The notes: generated from the sequence alone by a model not told the origin. A stretch of 64,000 bases of DNA from Arthrobacter burdickii (GCF_030433645.1 NZ_JAROCG010000001.1:1984001-2048000), one strand, 5' to 3'; shown: positions 33,817-43,090, numbered from the stretch's first letter. Program-made: numbers and translations.

Positions 33817-34701
33817 GTGCGCGTTTACTACTTCGATGACTCAGGCAAGCGGGAGGCAAACGAAGACAGCCCATGGTTTGTGGTCGCTGGCTTCGGTATC
33901 GATGCCGATGACCTCTTGAAGATGTCTGCGAAAGTGCGTAGAGCCGCTAGTAGGCATGGCCTCAAGTTGGAGTACCCCGCTGAGTTGAAGTTTTTTCATG
34001 TGGGCAAGAACGGTCATGACAAGGTTCGAGACCGCCGGAACTGGATGCTGGATGCTGGCCTCACCACCAACGCGGAGAGGAGAGCACTTGCCTACGCATG
34101 CCTGAGGAACGGGACCCTCATAGAGTCACTTAGGGTGATAGCCGTTGCAGTTGATACCCGCGAACTCGCCGAGGGAGAATCAGCAATGGTGACGGCAGTG
34201 ACCAAACTACTCGAACGCGTGCAAATGGACTCGCAGGGCTTCGGCTCCGGCAGCATGGTAATGATGGACGAGGAAAACGCCATCGATGACGATCTTCGAG
34301 ACGCGATGCGGAGCGGCTCGAGCCTCATAAAGTCCTTCACCCTTCTTCATGACACCATCGGATTTCTACCGTCAGAAGAGAGCCCGGGCATTCAGCTGGC
34401 GGACCTGATCGCAGGCAGCGTTAGCCGGTACTTGAATACGGGCTATAAGGACGCAGGTTATCTGCGTATCATTTGGCCTCATATGCGCCACCGGCAGGGC
34501 GAGCGCAACGGCTACGGCATCGTCACGGTCCCACGGGCTGCAAAAGTGCCGGCTCCAAGGCCGCAAACAGTTCCTTGGCCCAAGTTCGACCGGGACGTTC
34601 ACGAGGCAGAGCTTGCTGCTGACCGCGACTCCTGTGAGTGGTGGGAGGACGGTACCCCCAGTAGGTACTATCCCGCCCACGAACAGGTCCCAAGCGTCTA
34701 G
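33817..34701 (+). CDS. DUF3800 family protein
   Basis: 294 residues from GTG 33817, which has GAGAGGG upstream. It starts RVYYFDDSGKREAN, the conserved DxDSG-like first strand of DUF3800, and ends the core with SPGIQLADLIAGSVSRY, the family's QxADxxxG helix; these carry the acidic residues of an RNase H-like fold. DUF3800 proteins are frequent in mobile elements and near defence genes, though no activity is established. It is the last gene of element 2, a position typical of cargo. Confidence 0.82.
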   Translation: MRVYYFDDSGKREANEDSPWFVVAGFGIDADDLLKMSAKVRRAASRHGLKLEYPAELKFFHVGKNGHDKVRDRRNWMLDAGLTTNAERRALAYACLRNGTLIESLRVIAVAVDTRELAEGESAMVTAVTKLLERVQMDSQGFGSGSMVMMDEENAIDDDLRDAMRSGSSLIKSFTLLHDTIGFLPSEESPGIQLADLIAGSVSRYLNTGYKDAGYLRIIWPHMRHRQGERNGYGIVTVPRAAKVPAPRPQTVPWPKFDRDVHEAELAADRDSCEWWEDGTPSRYYPAHEQVPSV

Positions 34702-34726
34702 CCGAGCAGAGGTTCTTAAAGTTGGA

Positions 34727-34773
34727 GACCGGGGGCTCTAATGAGCCACGGAGCTGATGAGCCCCTCCCGGTC
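34727..34773. terminator. Terminator after DUF3800
   Basis: GACCGGGGGCTC pairs with GAGCCCCTCCCGGTC (one 3-base bulge), a strong GC-rich stem 26 bp past the stop. Confidence 0.75.
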
Positions 34774-35203
34774 GTTGATCCAACCGTACCGCATAGAAGC
34801 CCAGACGCAAGAGCCGGGGAAGAGTAAAGCCTTCTCATTCGTCCCCTTCCCCAAAAAACCCGCCGCCCCCGTCTCCGCTCTGCCGCATTTGCTCAGCACG
34901 ATTGGACCCGGCCCTGATTTGGGCCGCGCCTTGGTGTGAACCTGGGCTGCAGTAGCTCGCTGGTGCCTGTCTCGCGCGGTTGCGGGACTTCGGTGGAGAT
35001 GTACCGCCCGCTCATTGGTTATGGCGTAAGAGCGTAAAGAAGAACCGCCTGCGGCAGCTGGCAGGCAGTAGTGGACGCGGGCCCATGCCGGTATGCTGGG
35101 GCCTGCATTCCAAGTGTCAGCCTGGGATGCCGCGCCGGGTGGACTGTCGAGGTCCGACCCGGCTTTTCCGTCTCCGGAATAACCACGACATTGCACTAGG
35201 AGG
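34774..35203. other. Right-end noncoding region of element 2
   Basis: No credible gene in 430 bp; the long minus-strand open frame here shows no motif, start signal or coding bias I can support. It contains C-rich runs near 34855-34880. The last bases (GCACTAGGAGGGTGCCG) form the element half of attR. Confidence 0.5.
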
Positions 35204-35287
35204 GTGCCGCTGGTCTTCGGGGTCCTTCCTCTGACCGTCCTCTTCGCCGTGTATCCGGGAATCGCACTGATCAACCTCGGCTTCTGA
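35204..35287 (+). pseudogene. tadC: Tad pilus platform protein TadC, 3' fragment
   Basis: The last 27 codons of tadC, a single membrane segment LVFGVLPLTVLFAVYPGIAL ending INLGF and stop. Aligned to the 5' fragment at VP.V, it completes the protein without a gap. Lacking this segment, the 5' product would miss its final membrane helix. Confidence 0.92.
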
Positions 35288-35318
35288 CCCACCGACAACC
35301 ACAAGAAGGGGCACTCCC

Positions 35319-35579
35319 ATGAAGATCATGACCAGCGCATCGCGCATCGCACTCCTGGTACTCGTGGCGGTCACCGCCCTGCTCCGGCCCCCGGACGACG
35401 GCGATAGCGGCGATGGCGCACATGGCGAAAGTGAACGGAACGACGGCGAACGGGGCGACGTGCCGGGCTGGGTCATGATCACGTTGATGTCCGCCGTCCT
35501 CGTCGCCGCGCTCCTGGCGATCGCCGGGCCCGCCCTCGAGGGCCTGTTCAACCAGGCGATCGACCAGGTCTCGCCCTAG
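35319..35579 (+). CDS. Flp pilin-like small membrane protein
   Basis: 86 residues: short N-terminal hydrophobic segment, a charged Asp/Glu/Gly-rich stretch (about 25 residues), then a longer hydrophobic segment (WVMITLMSAVLVAALLAIAG) and LFNQAIDQVSP. Actinobacterial tad loci carry such a pilin-like or TadD-like membrane gene after tadC. It may be the major or minor pilin precursor, though no G/X-E processing motif is clear (GDVPGWVMITL is the nearest). Good AGAAGGGG ribosome-binding sequence. Confidence 0.7.
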   Translation: MKIMTSASRIALLVLVAVTALLRPPDDGDSGDGAHGESERNDGERGDVPGWVMITLMSAVLVAALLAIAGPALEGLFNQAIDQVSP

Positions 35580-35996
35580 GTGAGCGTCCGACCGCGCACG
35601 CTGCACGCCGCTGCGGGCACGGACGGGGATCACGAGCGCGGTGCCGCCGTCGTCGACTTCGCCCTGATCGGCGGTCTCCTGACGGTCATCTTTATCGCGA
35701 TCGTCCAGCTGACGCTCGTCCTCCATGTGCGCAACACGCTCATCGACGCGGCCTCGTCCGGCGCCCGCTACGGCACGCTTGCCGACCGCAACCCCCAGGA
35801 CGCGGTGGGACGCACCGAGGAGCTGATCCGCGGTTCCCTGGCCGATTCCTACGGGTCGGACATCACGATCGGCGAGAGCACGGTCGGTGGTGTCCGGATC
35901 CTCGAAGTGGTGGTCCGCGCACCCCTGCCCGTCCTGGGCCTGATCGGGCCGACCGGTGGGATGGAGGTGCATGGACATGCCGCCCTTCCCTCCTGA
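35580..35996 (+). CDS. TadE-like pilus protein
   Basis: 138 residues. After a basic, Gly/Asp-rich leader, the segment ERGAAVVDFALIGGLLTVIFIAIVQ matches the TadE N-terminal pseudopilin-like motif (G-A-x-V-D-F-A), then a beta-rich extracytoplasmic part. Minor pseudopilin of the Tad system. GTG 35580 follows the previous stop at once. Confidence 0.85.
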   Translation: MSVRPRTLHAAAGTDGDHERGAAVVDFALIGGLLTVIFIAIVQLTLVLHVRNTLIDAASSGARYGTLADRNPQDAVGRTEELIRGSLADSYGSDITIGESTVGGVRILEVVVRAPLPVLGLIGPTGGMEVHGHAALPS

Positions 35997-36501
35997 GGTG
36001 GTGCCGGCTCCGCTCCGGGGCCGGCAACACGGCAGGAAGCAGATGCATGCACGAGGTCGACGGCGACCGCTGGGATGGAGGGCCCTCCGGGGCCGGGAGG
36101 ACGGAAACGCCGTCGTGGAGTTCGTGTTCCTCGGCGTCGTGCTCCTGGTCCCGGTCGTCTACCTCGTGCTCACCGTGGGGCAGTTGCAGGGCGGATCGTT
36201 CGCCGTCGTCGGTGCCGCCGACCAGGCCGCGAAGGTCTATGTGGATGCACCGACACCCCAGGCGGCGGATGCACGGGCGCGGCAGGCGGTGCGCATCGCC
36301 CTGTCCGATTTCGGGTTCAGCGAGGACCAGGCGGCCGTGGACATCGCCTGCAGCGAGGAATGCCTGGCTCCGGGCTCGACCGTGACTGTCGTCGTGCGCC
36401 TCGAGGTACCCCTGCCACTAATTCCTGGGATCGCCGGTTCCCACGCCTCTGCCGCGACCGTGGATGCGACCTCCACCCAGCTCGTCGAACGGTTCGGCTG
36501 A
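35971..36501 (+). CDS. TadE-like pilus protein
   Basis: 176 residues; EDGNAVVEFVFLGVVLLVPVVYLVLTV gives the TadE motif and membrane segment, followed by an extracytoplasmic domain with two cysteines (IACSEEC). The start is uncertain: ATG 35971 overlaps the previous gene by 26 bp; ATG 36044 or others nearer to the motif are possible. Same operon. Confidence 0.8.
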   Translation: MDMPPFPPEVVPAPLRGRQHGRKQMHARGRRRPLGWRALRGREDGNAVVEFVFLGVVLLVPVVYLVLTVGQLQGGSFAVVGAADQAAKVYVDAPTPQAADARARQAVRIALSDFGFSEDQAAVDIACSEECLAPGSTVTVVVRLEVPLPLIPGIAGSHASAATVDATSTQLVERFG

Positions 36502-36980
36502 TGCCGCGGCTGAAGGTACAGGGGAACGACAGGGCGGAGGACGGGGCGGAGGATGGGCAGGTCGGGGTCCTGATCATCGGATACCTCCTCATCTCACTGC
36601 TCGTCGTCACCGTCGTGCTCGCCGTCTCGGCCGTATACATAGAGCACAAGAAGCTGTTGTCGGCTGCCGATGGCGCTGCCCTCGCCGCCGCGGACAACTA
36701 CAGCATTCCGGTCGGGGCCGGCGGGTCCGGCACGACGACGCCGCTGCCCGTCCTGCAGGACTCCGGCGTCGAGGAGTCGACTGCCGGCTACCTGGCGGCG
36801 ACCGGTGCCGATGCCCGTTTCGAGCAGTTGGTCATCGACCCCGCCACGGGTGCGCCCGACGGACGCACCGCCCGGGTCGTCCTCACCGCCGTCGTGCGTC
36901 CGCCGATCGTAAATTTCCTCGTGCCCGCCGGGGTCCCGATCGTCGCTCAGGCCGACGCGCGCGCTGAACTGACCCGCTGA
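36501..36980 (+). CDS. TadE/TadG-like pilus protein
   Basis: 159 residues starting at ATG 36501, which overlaps the previous stop (TGATG). EDGQVGVLIIGYLLISLLVVTVVLAVSAVYIEHKKLLSAADGAALAAADN matches the N-terminal part of TadG-like or Rv3660c-neighbourhood proteins. Last Tad gene in the operon. Confidence 0.8.
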   Translation: MPRLKVQGNDRAEDGAEDGQVGVLIIGYLLISLLVVTVVLAVSAVYIEHKKLLSAADGAALAAADNYSIPVGAGGSGTTTPLPVLQDSGVEESTAGYLAATGADARFEQLVIDPATGAPDGRTARVVLTAVVRPPIVNFLVPAGVPIVAQADARAELTR

Positions 36981-37069
36981 CGCACCCGCTGCCGCCAGAT
37001 GCCGCTCCCGCTGCCGCCCATCGACGCGCCCGATGCCGCCCCACGCCGATGACGTAGGCTGGAAGGACC

Positions 37070-38185
37070 ATGGCAACCACTGATTTTCCCGCAGAGATTC
37101 GCGCCCTGCGCGCTAAGTACCAGTCCATCGAGCAGGTCTCCGATGTCGAGGGAATCCGCAAGGACATCGAGGAACTGAGCGAGGAAGCCGGGGCCCCCGA
37201 CCTCTGGGACGATCCCGCTGCAGCCCAGAAGGTGACCTCCAAGCTGTCCTACCGGCAGTCTGCCCTCGAGCGGCTCGAGACCCTCCAAAGCCGCATCGAC
37301 GACCTCGAGGTCCTCGTGGAGCTCGCGCAGGACGAAGGCGACGAGGACTCTCTCGCCGAAGCCGAGAAGGAGCTCGTCTCGCTGAGCAGGTCCCTCGACG
37401 ACCTGGAGATCGTGACCCTGCTGGCCGGCGAGTGGGACGAGCGGGAAGCCGTGGTCACGATCCGCTCGGGAGCCGGGGGAGTGGACGCCGCCGACTTCGC
37501 CGAGATGCTCCTGCGCATGTACCTCCGCTGGGCCGAACGCCACGGCTACCCCACACAGGTCCTCGACACCTCCTACGCGGAGGAGGCGGGCCTGAAGTCG
37601 GCGACGTTCGAGGTCAAGGCGCCGTACGCCTTCGGCACCCTGTCGGTGGAGGCCGGGACGCACCGCCTCGTCCGCATCAGCCCCTTCGACAACCAGGGCC
37701 GCCGGCAGACGTCCTTCGCCGCCGTCGAGGTCATCCCGCTCATCGAGCAGACGGACGTGATCGAGGTCCCGGACAACGAGATCCGCGTCGATGTCTTCCG
37801 CTCGTCCGGCCCCGGCGGGCAGTCCGTCAACACCACCGACTCCGCCGTCCGCCTGACCCACCTCCCCACGGGACTCGTGGTGTCGATGCAGAACGAGAAG
37901 TCGCAGATCCAGAACCGCGCCGCGGCGATGCGCGTGCTCCAGTCCCGCCTCCTGCTTCTCAAGAAGGAACAGGAGGACGCGGAGAAGAAGGCGTTCGCCG
38001 GCGACGTGAAGGCATCCTGGGGGGACCAGATGCGCTCCTACGTCCTCAACCCGTACCAGATGGTCAAGGACCTCCGCACCAACCACGAGGTGGGCAACAC
38101 CTCGGCGGTCTTCGACGGCGAGATCGACGATTTCATCGATGCCGGCATCCGTTGGCGCACCAACAACCGCAACGACGCCGCCTAG
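37070..38185 (+). CDS. prfB: Peptide chain release factor 2
   Basis: 371-residue class I release factor recognising UGA and UAA. The SPF anticodon-like tripeptide appears in [10 protein letters not shown] and the catalytic GGQ in [18 protein letters not shown]. The frame is continuous from ATG 37070, so there is no programmed +1 frameshift here. The first 110 residues form the usual helical domain 1. Confidence 0.97.
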   Translation: MATTDFPAEIRALRAKYQSIEQVSDVEGIRKDIEELSEEAGAPDLWDDPAAAQKVTSKLSYRQSALERLETLQSRIDDLEVLVELAQDEGDEDSLAEAEKELVSLSRSLDDLEIVTLLAGEWDEREAVVTIRSGAGGVDAADFAEMLLRMYLRWAERHGYPTQVLDTSYAEEAGLKSATFEVKAPYAFGTLSVEAGTHRLVRISPFDNQGRRQTSFAAVEVIPLIEQTDVIEVPDNEIRVDVFRSSGPGGQSVNTTDSAVRLTHLPTGLVVSMQNEKSQIQNRAAAMRVLQSRLLLLKKEQEDAEKKAFAGDVKASWGDQMRSYVLNPYQMVKDLRTNHEVGNTSAVFDGEIDDFIDAGIRWRTNNRNDAA

Positions 38186-38357
38186 CCGCTACGCGAATCC
38201 GGCGCTCCACCACCTGTTCTGGGGGTGGAGCTCTTGCGCGCGACACACCGCCGGGGTAATGGGCGCTTCGTGATGCCATCGTTATAGTCGAGGAGCCGGC
38301 GCTTCCTTCCCCCAGCCAATGCCCGTACCCGGTGAACACCATGGGCGCAGAGTGATC

Positions 38358-39062
38358 ATGATCCGATTCGACAACGTCACGAAGACCTACGACTCCAAGT
38401 CGCAGCCCGCCCTCGATGCCGTCTCCCTCGACGTGGACCGCGGCGAGTTCGTCTTCCTCGTGGGCGCCTCGGGCTCCGGCAAGTCGACCTTCATCCGCCT
38501 CGTGCTCAAGGAGGACCGGGCAACGAGGGGTGCGGTGTACGTGGCCGGCCAGAACGTCGCCAACATCCCCAGCTGGCGCGTCCCCCGCCTCCGCCGCGGG
38601 ATCGGCGTCGTGTTCCAGGACTTCCGCCTGCTGCCCAACAAGACGGTTTTCGCCAACGTCGCGTTCGCGATGCAGGTCATCGGGAAGAGTCGCGCCGTCA
38701 TCCGGGAGACAGTGCCCGACGTCCTCGCGACCGTCGGCCTCGAAGGCAAGAACAACCGTATGCCGCACGAACTCTCCGGCGGCGAGCAGCAGCGCGTCGC
38801 GATCGCGCGCGCCATCGTGAACCGGCCCGGCATCCTCCTCGCCGACGAGCCCACCGGAAACCTCGACCCGACGACCTCCATGGGCATCATGAAGGTCCTC
38901 GACAAGATCAACCAGAACGGCACCACCGTGGTCATGGCCACGCACGACGACGACATCGTGAACACCATGCGCAAGCGCGTCGTCGAACTCCGTGGCGGTT
39001 CCGTGGTGCGCGATGACGCCCAAGGCATCTACATCGGTGAGACCGAAGCGATGGCCGGATGA
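38358..39062 (+). CDS. ftsE: Cell division ATP-binding protein FtsE
   Basis: 234-residue ABC ATPase that works with FtsX to activate septal peptidoglycan hydrolases. Walker [10 protein letters not shown] near residue 36-44, Q-loop VFQDFRLL, signature LSGGEQQR, Walker [13 protein letters not shown], and the switch histidine in ATHDDD. ATG 38358 begins MIRFDNVTK, the family N-terminus; the 6-bp-upstream GTG is possible. It overlaps ftsX by 4 bp. Confidence 0.96.
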   Translation: MIRFDNVTKTYDSKSQPALDAVSLDVDRGEFVFLVGASGSGKSTFIRLVLKEDRATRGAVYVAGQNVANIPSWRVPRLRRGIGVVFQDFRLLPNKTVFANVAFAMQVIGKSRAVIRETVPDVLATVGLEGKNNRMPHELSGGEQQRVAIARAIVNRPGILLADEPTGNLDPTTSMGIMKVLDKINQNGTTVVMATHDDDIVNTMRKRVVELRGGSVVRDDAQGIYIGETEAMAG

Positions 39063-39973
39063 GGCTCGCGTTCATCCTGTCCGAGATCGGCTCGGGCATC
39101 CGCCGCAACCTGTCGATGGTCACGTCGGTGATCCTCGTGACCTTCATCTCGCTGACCTTCGTCGGCGCAGCCGGGCTGTTCCAGCTGCAGATCAACCAGA
39201 TGAAGGGCTACTGGTACGACCGCGTCCAGGTCACCCTCTACCTCTGCGTCGACAACTCCTCGGAGACCAGCTGCGCCACGGGACCCGTGACCAAGGACCA
39301 GCGGGCAGCCATCCAGGCGAAACTCGAATCCGAGCAGTTCGCCCCGTACGTCGACACCGTGACCTACGAGTCGCAGGACGAGGCGCTCGCCCACTTCCGC
39401 GACCAGTTCGCCAACTCGCCGATCGTCGATTCCGTCACCGCGGACCAGCTTCCCGAGTCCTTCCGCGTCAGCCTGGTGGATGCCGAGAAGTACGAGGTCA
39501 TCGACGAGGCCTTCTCGTCGGAGCCGGGCGTGGACGCGGTGAGCGACCAGCGGGACTTCCTCGAGGCGATCTTCCGGTACATGAACTGGGCCTCCGTCGT
39601 CGCACTCGCGATCGCAGGCGTCATGACGTTCTGCGCCATCCTGCTCATCGCGACGACCATCCGGCTCTCGGCCTTCAGCCGCCGCCGGGAGACCGGCATC
39701 ATGCGCCTCGTCGGGGCGTCGAAGGCCGTCATCCAGCTGCCGTTCATCCTGGAGGGCGTGATCGCCGCCGTCATCGGCGCCGTGCTCGCCTCAGCCGCGC
39801 TGTGGGGGGCGTCGAGGTTCGTGATCGACGGCTGGCTCGCGAACACCTTCCCCCAGACGGCGTTCATCTCGTCCCAGCAGGTGCTGATCCTGGTCCCGGT
39901 CCTGATCCTCCTCGGAGCCGTCCTCGCAGGGCTCTCATCCCTGCTCACCCTTCGACGATACGTAAAGGTCTGA
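39059..39973 (+). CDS. ftsX: Cell division protein FtsX
   Basis: 304 residues with four membrane segments: one near residues 22-42, a large extracytoplasmic domain with two cysteines ([15 protein letters not shown]), then three C-terminal segments beginning [14 protein letters not shown] and including [19 protein letters not shown], the FtsX domain. It transmits ATP hydrolysis by FtsE to the M23-family hydrolase encoded just downstream. Confidence 0.95.
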   Translation: MRLAFILSEIGSGIRRNLSMVTSVILVTFISLTFVGAAGLFQLQINQMKGYWYDRVQVTLYLCVDNSSETSCATGPVTKDQRAAIQAKLESEQFAPYVDTVTYESQDEALAHFRDQFANSPIVDSVTADQLPESFRVSLVDAEKYEVIDEAFSSEPGVDAVSDQRDFLEAIFRYMNWASVVALAIAGVMTFCAILLIATTIRLSAFSRRRETGIMRLVGASKAVIQLPFILEGVIAAVIGAVLASAALWGASRFVIDGWLANTFPQTAFISSQQVLILVPVLILLGAVLAGLSSLLTLRRYVKV

Positions 39974-39977
39974 CAGC

Positions 39978-41573
39978 ATGCCGCTCAGCGCCAGGGAACA
40001 CGTGCGCCCGCCAGCAACCTGGTGGGCGCGGCAGGACAAGAAGGCCTTCGTCGTCCGTGGCACCGCGGGGAGTTCGATCGCCCTCGTCGTCGCACTCGCC
40101 CTCGGGTTCACCACGCCGGTCGTCGCGGACGAACTCGACGACCGCAAGAGCGCCCTCGAGAACGAGGTCGCGGAAGTGCAGCAGTCCATGGAGTACCTGG
40201 ACTCGGACATCGCGGAGACCATCGGTGCACTGAAGACCTACCAGGCGGAGTTACCCGCGGCGCAGCAGTCCCTGGCCGACGCGCAGGGCGAGGTCGAGGC
40301 CGCCACCGGCGAGGTCGGGGCACTGGCTGTCCGCGTCGAGCTGGCGCAGGAGACCCGGAACAAGATCACCGAGGAACTCCGCGCCGACCGGCAGGAGATG
40401 GACGAGACGCGCGAGGTCATCGGACAGATCGCCACGGAGGCCTACAAGAACGGCGGAATCCCCACGAACGTCTCGCTGCTCCTCGGCGCGGAGGGCGTGG
40501 AGGACTTCACCGAGTCGATGGACATGGTGGACCAGGCCCTGCGCAGCCAGAACGCGGCGATGCAGCGTCTCTCGGAGCAGAACGCCACGAACGCCAACAG
40601 CCAGGCCCGCCTCGAGGCCGTCGAGGCCGAGATCACCGAACTCAAGGAGAAGGCCGACGCCGCCCTCGCCGCCGAGCAGTCGGCACGTGACCAGGCAGCA
40701 AGCGAGAAAGCCAAGGTGGACAAGCTCGTGGCCGACACGTCGGCCTTGTCCGCCACGCTGCAGAAACAGAAACCCGTCATCGAGGCGAAGCTGGCGAGCG
40801 TCGAGCAGGCCCAGCAGCAGGTGAACTCGGACATCGCGGAGCGCCAGCGCCGCCTGATCGAAGAAGCCCGCAAGGCGGAGGAAGCCCGCCAGAAAGCGGA
40901 GGAAGCCCGCCAGAAGGCGGAGCAGGCGCGCCTGCGTGCCGAGGCCGAAGCCGCGGCGGCCGCCGAGCAGGCCCGGCTTCAGGCGGAAGCCGAGGCCGCC
41001 GCAGCTGCGGAGACCGCGCGCCGGAAAGCGGAGGCCGAAGCCGCGAACCGGCCGGCTCCTGCGCCCGTCCAGCCGCAGATCGTGGAGCCGGTCGCCCCCG
41101 TGATCCCGGAACCGCCCGCCCCTGCGCCGTCGGACCCCGCGCCGGGCCCCCGAGGATTCGGGCTGAACTCCCCGGTGAGCGGCCCGATCAGCTCGGGATT
41201 CGGCTGGCGTCCGACGCCGGTCGGCACCATCGACTTCAACGGCACCGGCGGCTACATGCACACCGGCATCGACTACGGCGTGGGCTGCGGAACGCCGCTC
41301 TACGCGCCCGCGGCCGGCGAGGTCTGGTACGCGGACTCTAACGTCCTGCCCGGAGCCGGCAACCGGATCGTGCTCAACCACGGAGTGGTGGGCGGCAACG
41401 TGCTCGCGACGAACTACTACCACCTGACGAACTTCCTCGTCTCGGCCGGCCAGCGCGTCAGTGCCGGCCAGCTGATCGGCTACACCGGGACCACGGGCAA
41501 CTCGACCGGGTGCCATCTGCACTTCGAGACGATGCTGAACGGCACCCTCGTGGACCCGATGGGCCTGCTCTAG
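39978..41573 (+). CDS. M23-family murein hydrolase / FtsEX effector
   Basis: 531 residues: an N-terminal segment with one membrane/signal helix (SIALVVALALGFTTPVVA), two long coiled coils (about residues 55-290) including Ala/Glu/Lys/Arg-rich repeats (EEARQKAEEARQKAEQARL), a Pro-rich linker and a C-terminal peptidase M23 domain with HTGIDYGVGCGTP and the metal-site HLHFET. The coiled-coil-plus-hydrolase layout matches EnvC/PcsB-type partners of FtsEX. Only 4 bp after ftsX. Confidence 0.9.
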   Translation: MPLSAREHVRPPATWWARQDKKAFVVRGTAGSSIALVVALALGFTTPVVADELDDRKSALENEVAEVQQSMEYLDSDIAETIGALKTYQAELPAAQQSLADAQGEVEAATGEVGALAVRVELAQETRNKITEELRADRQEMDETREVIGQIATEAYKNGGIPTNVSLLLGAEGVEDFTESMDMVDQALRSQNAAMQRLSEQNATNANSQARLEAVEAEITELKEKADAALAAEQSARDQAASEKAKVDKLVADTSALSATLQKQKPVIEAKLASVEQAQQQVNSDIAERQRRLIEEARKAEEARQKAEEARQKAEQARLRAEAEAAAAAEQARLQAEAEAAAAAETARRKAEAEAANRPAPAPVQPQIVEPVAPVIPEPPAPAPSDPAPGPRGFGLNSPVSGPISSGFGWRPTPVGTIDFNGTGGYMHTGIDYGVGCGTPLYAPAAGEVWYADSNVLPGAGNRIVLNHGVVGGNVLATNYYHLTNFLVSAGQRVSAGQLIGYTGTTGNSTGCHLHFETMLNGTLVDPMGLL

Positions 41574-41640
41574 GTCGTAGGATGGAAGGCACTGTCCTCC
41601 CGCGGACCGCCGTCCGCCGCAGCGCCGAAGGAGTATTGCC

Positions 41641-42114
41641 GTGCCGAAGGAAAGTGGCCGGAAAGTGGTGGCCACCAATCGGAAGGCCTTCCACGACTAC
41701 GCCGTGCTCGATACCTACGAGGCCGGCCTCGCCCTGATGGGCACCGAGGTGAAGTCCCTGCGAGCGGGCCGCGCCTCCCTCGTGGACGGTTACGCGGTCT
41801 TCTACGGCGACGAACTCTGGCTCGAGGGCATCCACATCTCCGAGTATTCGCAGGGCAGCTGGACGAACCACGCGGCCCGCCGGAGGAGGAAGCTGCTCCT
41901 GCACCGCGAGGAACTCACCAAGATCTCGCAGAAGATCCGTGAGTCCGGCTTCACCCTCGTCCCGCTGCAGCTCTACTTCCTCAACGGCCGGGCCAAGGTG
42001 GAGATCGCGGTGGCACGGGGCAAGCGCGACTACGACAAGCGCCAGACCCTGCGCGAGAAGCAGGACAACCGCGAGGCGCTGCGTGCGATGCGCGAGAAGA
42101 ACCTCGGCGCGTGA
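41641..42114 (+). CDS. smpB: SsrA-binding protein
   Basis: 157 residues from GTG 41641. It binds the tRNA-like part of tmRNA and brings it to stalled ribosomes. Motifs: [49 protein letters not shown] and the conserved C-terminal tail [21 protein letters not shown]. The tmRNA gene lies 480 bp downstream. Confidence 0.97.
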   Translation: MPKESGRKVVATNRKAFHDYAVLDTYEAGLALMGTEVKSLRAGRASLVDGYAVFYGDELWLEGIHISEYSQGSWTNHAARRRRKLLLHREELTKISQKIRESGFTLVPLQLYFLNGRAKVEIAVARGKRDYDKRQTLREKQDNREALRAMREKNLGA

Positions 42115-42488
42115 GCGATGTCTTCTGGGAAGCCCAGGAGCACGACGACGAGCCCGACCCGTCCGAGCTGACCTACAGGCGCCCGTGGTGGGTGACCCTC
42201 GGTGCGCTCATCGACCTGATCATCCTGATGGTCGTGGTGCCGGTCGGTATTCTCTCGCTCATCCCGTTCGTCTTCCTCGTCTACGTCTTCTTCGCGCAGG
42301 CCCTCGTCTGGATCTCGCCGGCGCTCCTCCTGCTGAATGCGGCGATCTTCTGGTGGAGCTTCCGGCGCAAGCAGGCCGGCACCACGGCCCTGGCAGCCCT
42401 CGGCATCGCGTTCGTCACGCTCGCCTTCGTCGTCGTCCGCCTCTGGCAGTCGCCGGTCGTCATCCTGGGTATCCAGCTGGGACAGTGA
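42111..42488 (+). CDS. Hypothetical membrane protein
   Basis: 125 residues with three to four hydrophobic segments after a charged N-terminus ([18 protein letters not shown]). The GTG at 42111 overlaps the smpB stop. Not assigned to a family; common position between smpB and ssrA. Confidence 0.65.
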   Translation: MSDVFWEAQEHDDEPDPSELTYRRPWWVTLGALIDLIILMVVVPVGILSLIPFVFLVYVFFAQALVWISPALLLLNAAIFWWSFRRKQAGTTALAALGIAFVTLAFVVVRLWQSPVVILGIQLGQ

Positions 42489-42597
42489 TGTTCTCTGCTG
42501 GCGAAGCTACGGAACGGCGGGACCGCCGTGCTGTACACTCGAGGAGTCGCTCAGCCGGTGGGCTGAGCGGTACAGGAATCACTTGATAACTGAACAT

Positions 42598-42965
42598 GGG
42601 GATGACAGGTTTCGACGATGTTAGTCGCGACAGGGGAAGCGGGCCGAGGATACAGGGTTATCTCGTAAACGCTCCTTGTAAAACAATAAGTGCCGAACAA
42701 AAGCGCACTGACTTCGCTCTCGCTGCCTAAGCAGCCTAGCTAGTCCGTCAGCCCGGGTTTGCTCTCGCCCCGGATACTGGCGTCATTTAGAGGGCCACTG
42801 CTCCCGGTCCTCGTTGTAGGGACCGGGGGGACTTTTATACAACTGGGCTTGGCAGCCACTTGTTTGCACGATGGCTGAAGCCGAGAAAAACCGACGCAAA
42901 CTGCGCCCGGAGAAGCCCTGACTACACTGCATCGGACGCGGGTTCAATTCCCGCCATCTCCACCA
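42598..42965 (+). ncRNA. ssrA: Transfer-messenger RNA (tmRNA)
   Basis: 368 nt. The 5' end GGGGATG pairs with 3' CATCTCC, followed by A and encoded CCA. The T-loop GGTTCAATTCC is present near the 3' end. The resume codon GCC at 42692 starts the tag AEQKRTDFALAA, ending TAA at 42728, which matches Micrococcaceae tags. An 8-bp hairpin (GCTCAGCC/GGCTGAGC, 42549-42568) precedes it and may terminate the smpB operon. Confidence 0.96.
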
Positions 42966-42968
42966 CCA

Positions 42969-43003
42969 CGAAGCGCTCCGCCGGTACCCGGCGGGGCGCT
43001 TCG
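42969..43003. terminator. tmRNA terminator
   Basis: CGAAGCGCTCCGCCG pairs with CGGCGGGGCGCTTCG (one mismatch) immediately after the tmRNA CCA end. Confidence 0.85.
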
Positions 43004-43090
43004 TCGTCTCCGGCTCCTCTTCCGAAGCCTTGTCGCCGCTGTCCCCGGCGCATACCCTGTGAGCAGGGTCGTCGAGTTCCAGGGGTCATC

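Larger units (their letters stand above)
26455..35203. mobile_element. Element 2: serine-integrase satellite-like element in tadC
   Basis: About 8,749 bp. The left junction GGTCCCGGTTGTC and right junction GGTGCCGCTGGTC align codon for codon in tadC, sharing only a few identical bases around CCG and GTC, as is usual for serine integrases with a 2-bp crossover. It encodes a serine integrase next to the left end, a cluster of small overlapping genes with a replication-like protein, a WhiB protein, one HK97 capsid gene, an ECF sigma/anti-sigma pair and a DUF3800 protein. No terminase, portal, protease, tail, lysis or holin genes are visible, so it cannot make virions alone and resembles a phage satellite or heavily pruned prophage. 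Confidence 0.88.

Noticed and set aside
34738-35304. Minus-strand open frame of 188 codons spanning the element 2 right end
   Set aside because: It crosses the attR junction into tadC, has no start signal or recognisable motif, and cannot be a native gene of both host and element.
37070-37180. Programmed frameshift in prfB
   Set aside because: The frame is open from the ATG through the GGQ motif with no internal TGA slippery site.
42860-43090. N-terminal extension of the VanY gene into the tmRNA
   Set aside because: The open frame overlaps the tmRNA 3' half and its terminator; the true start with signal peptide is ATG 43091.
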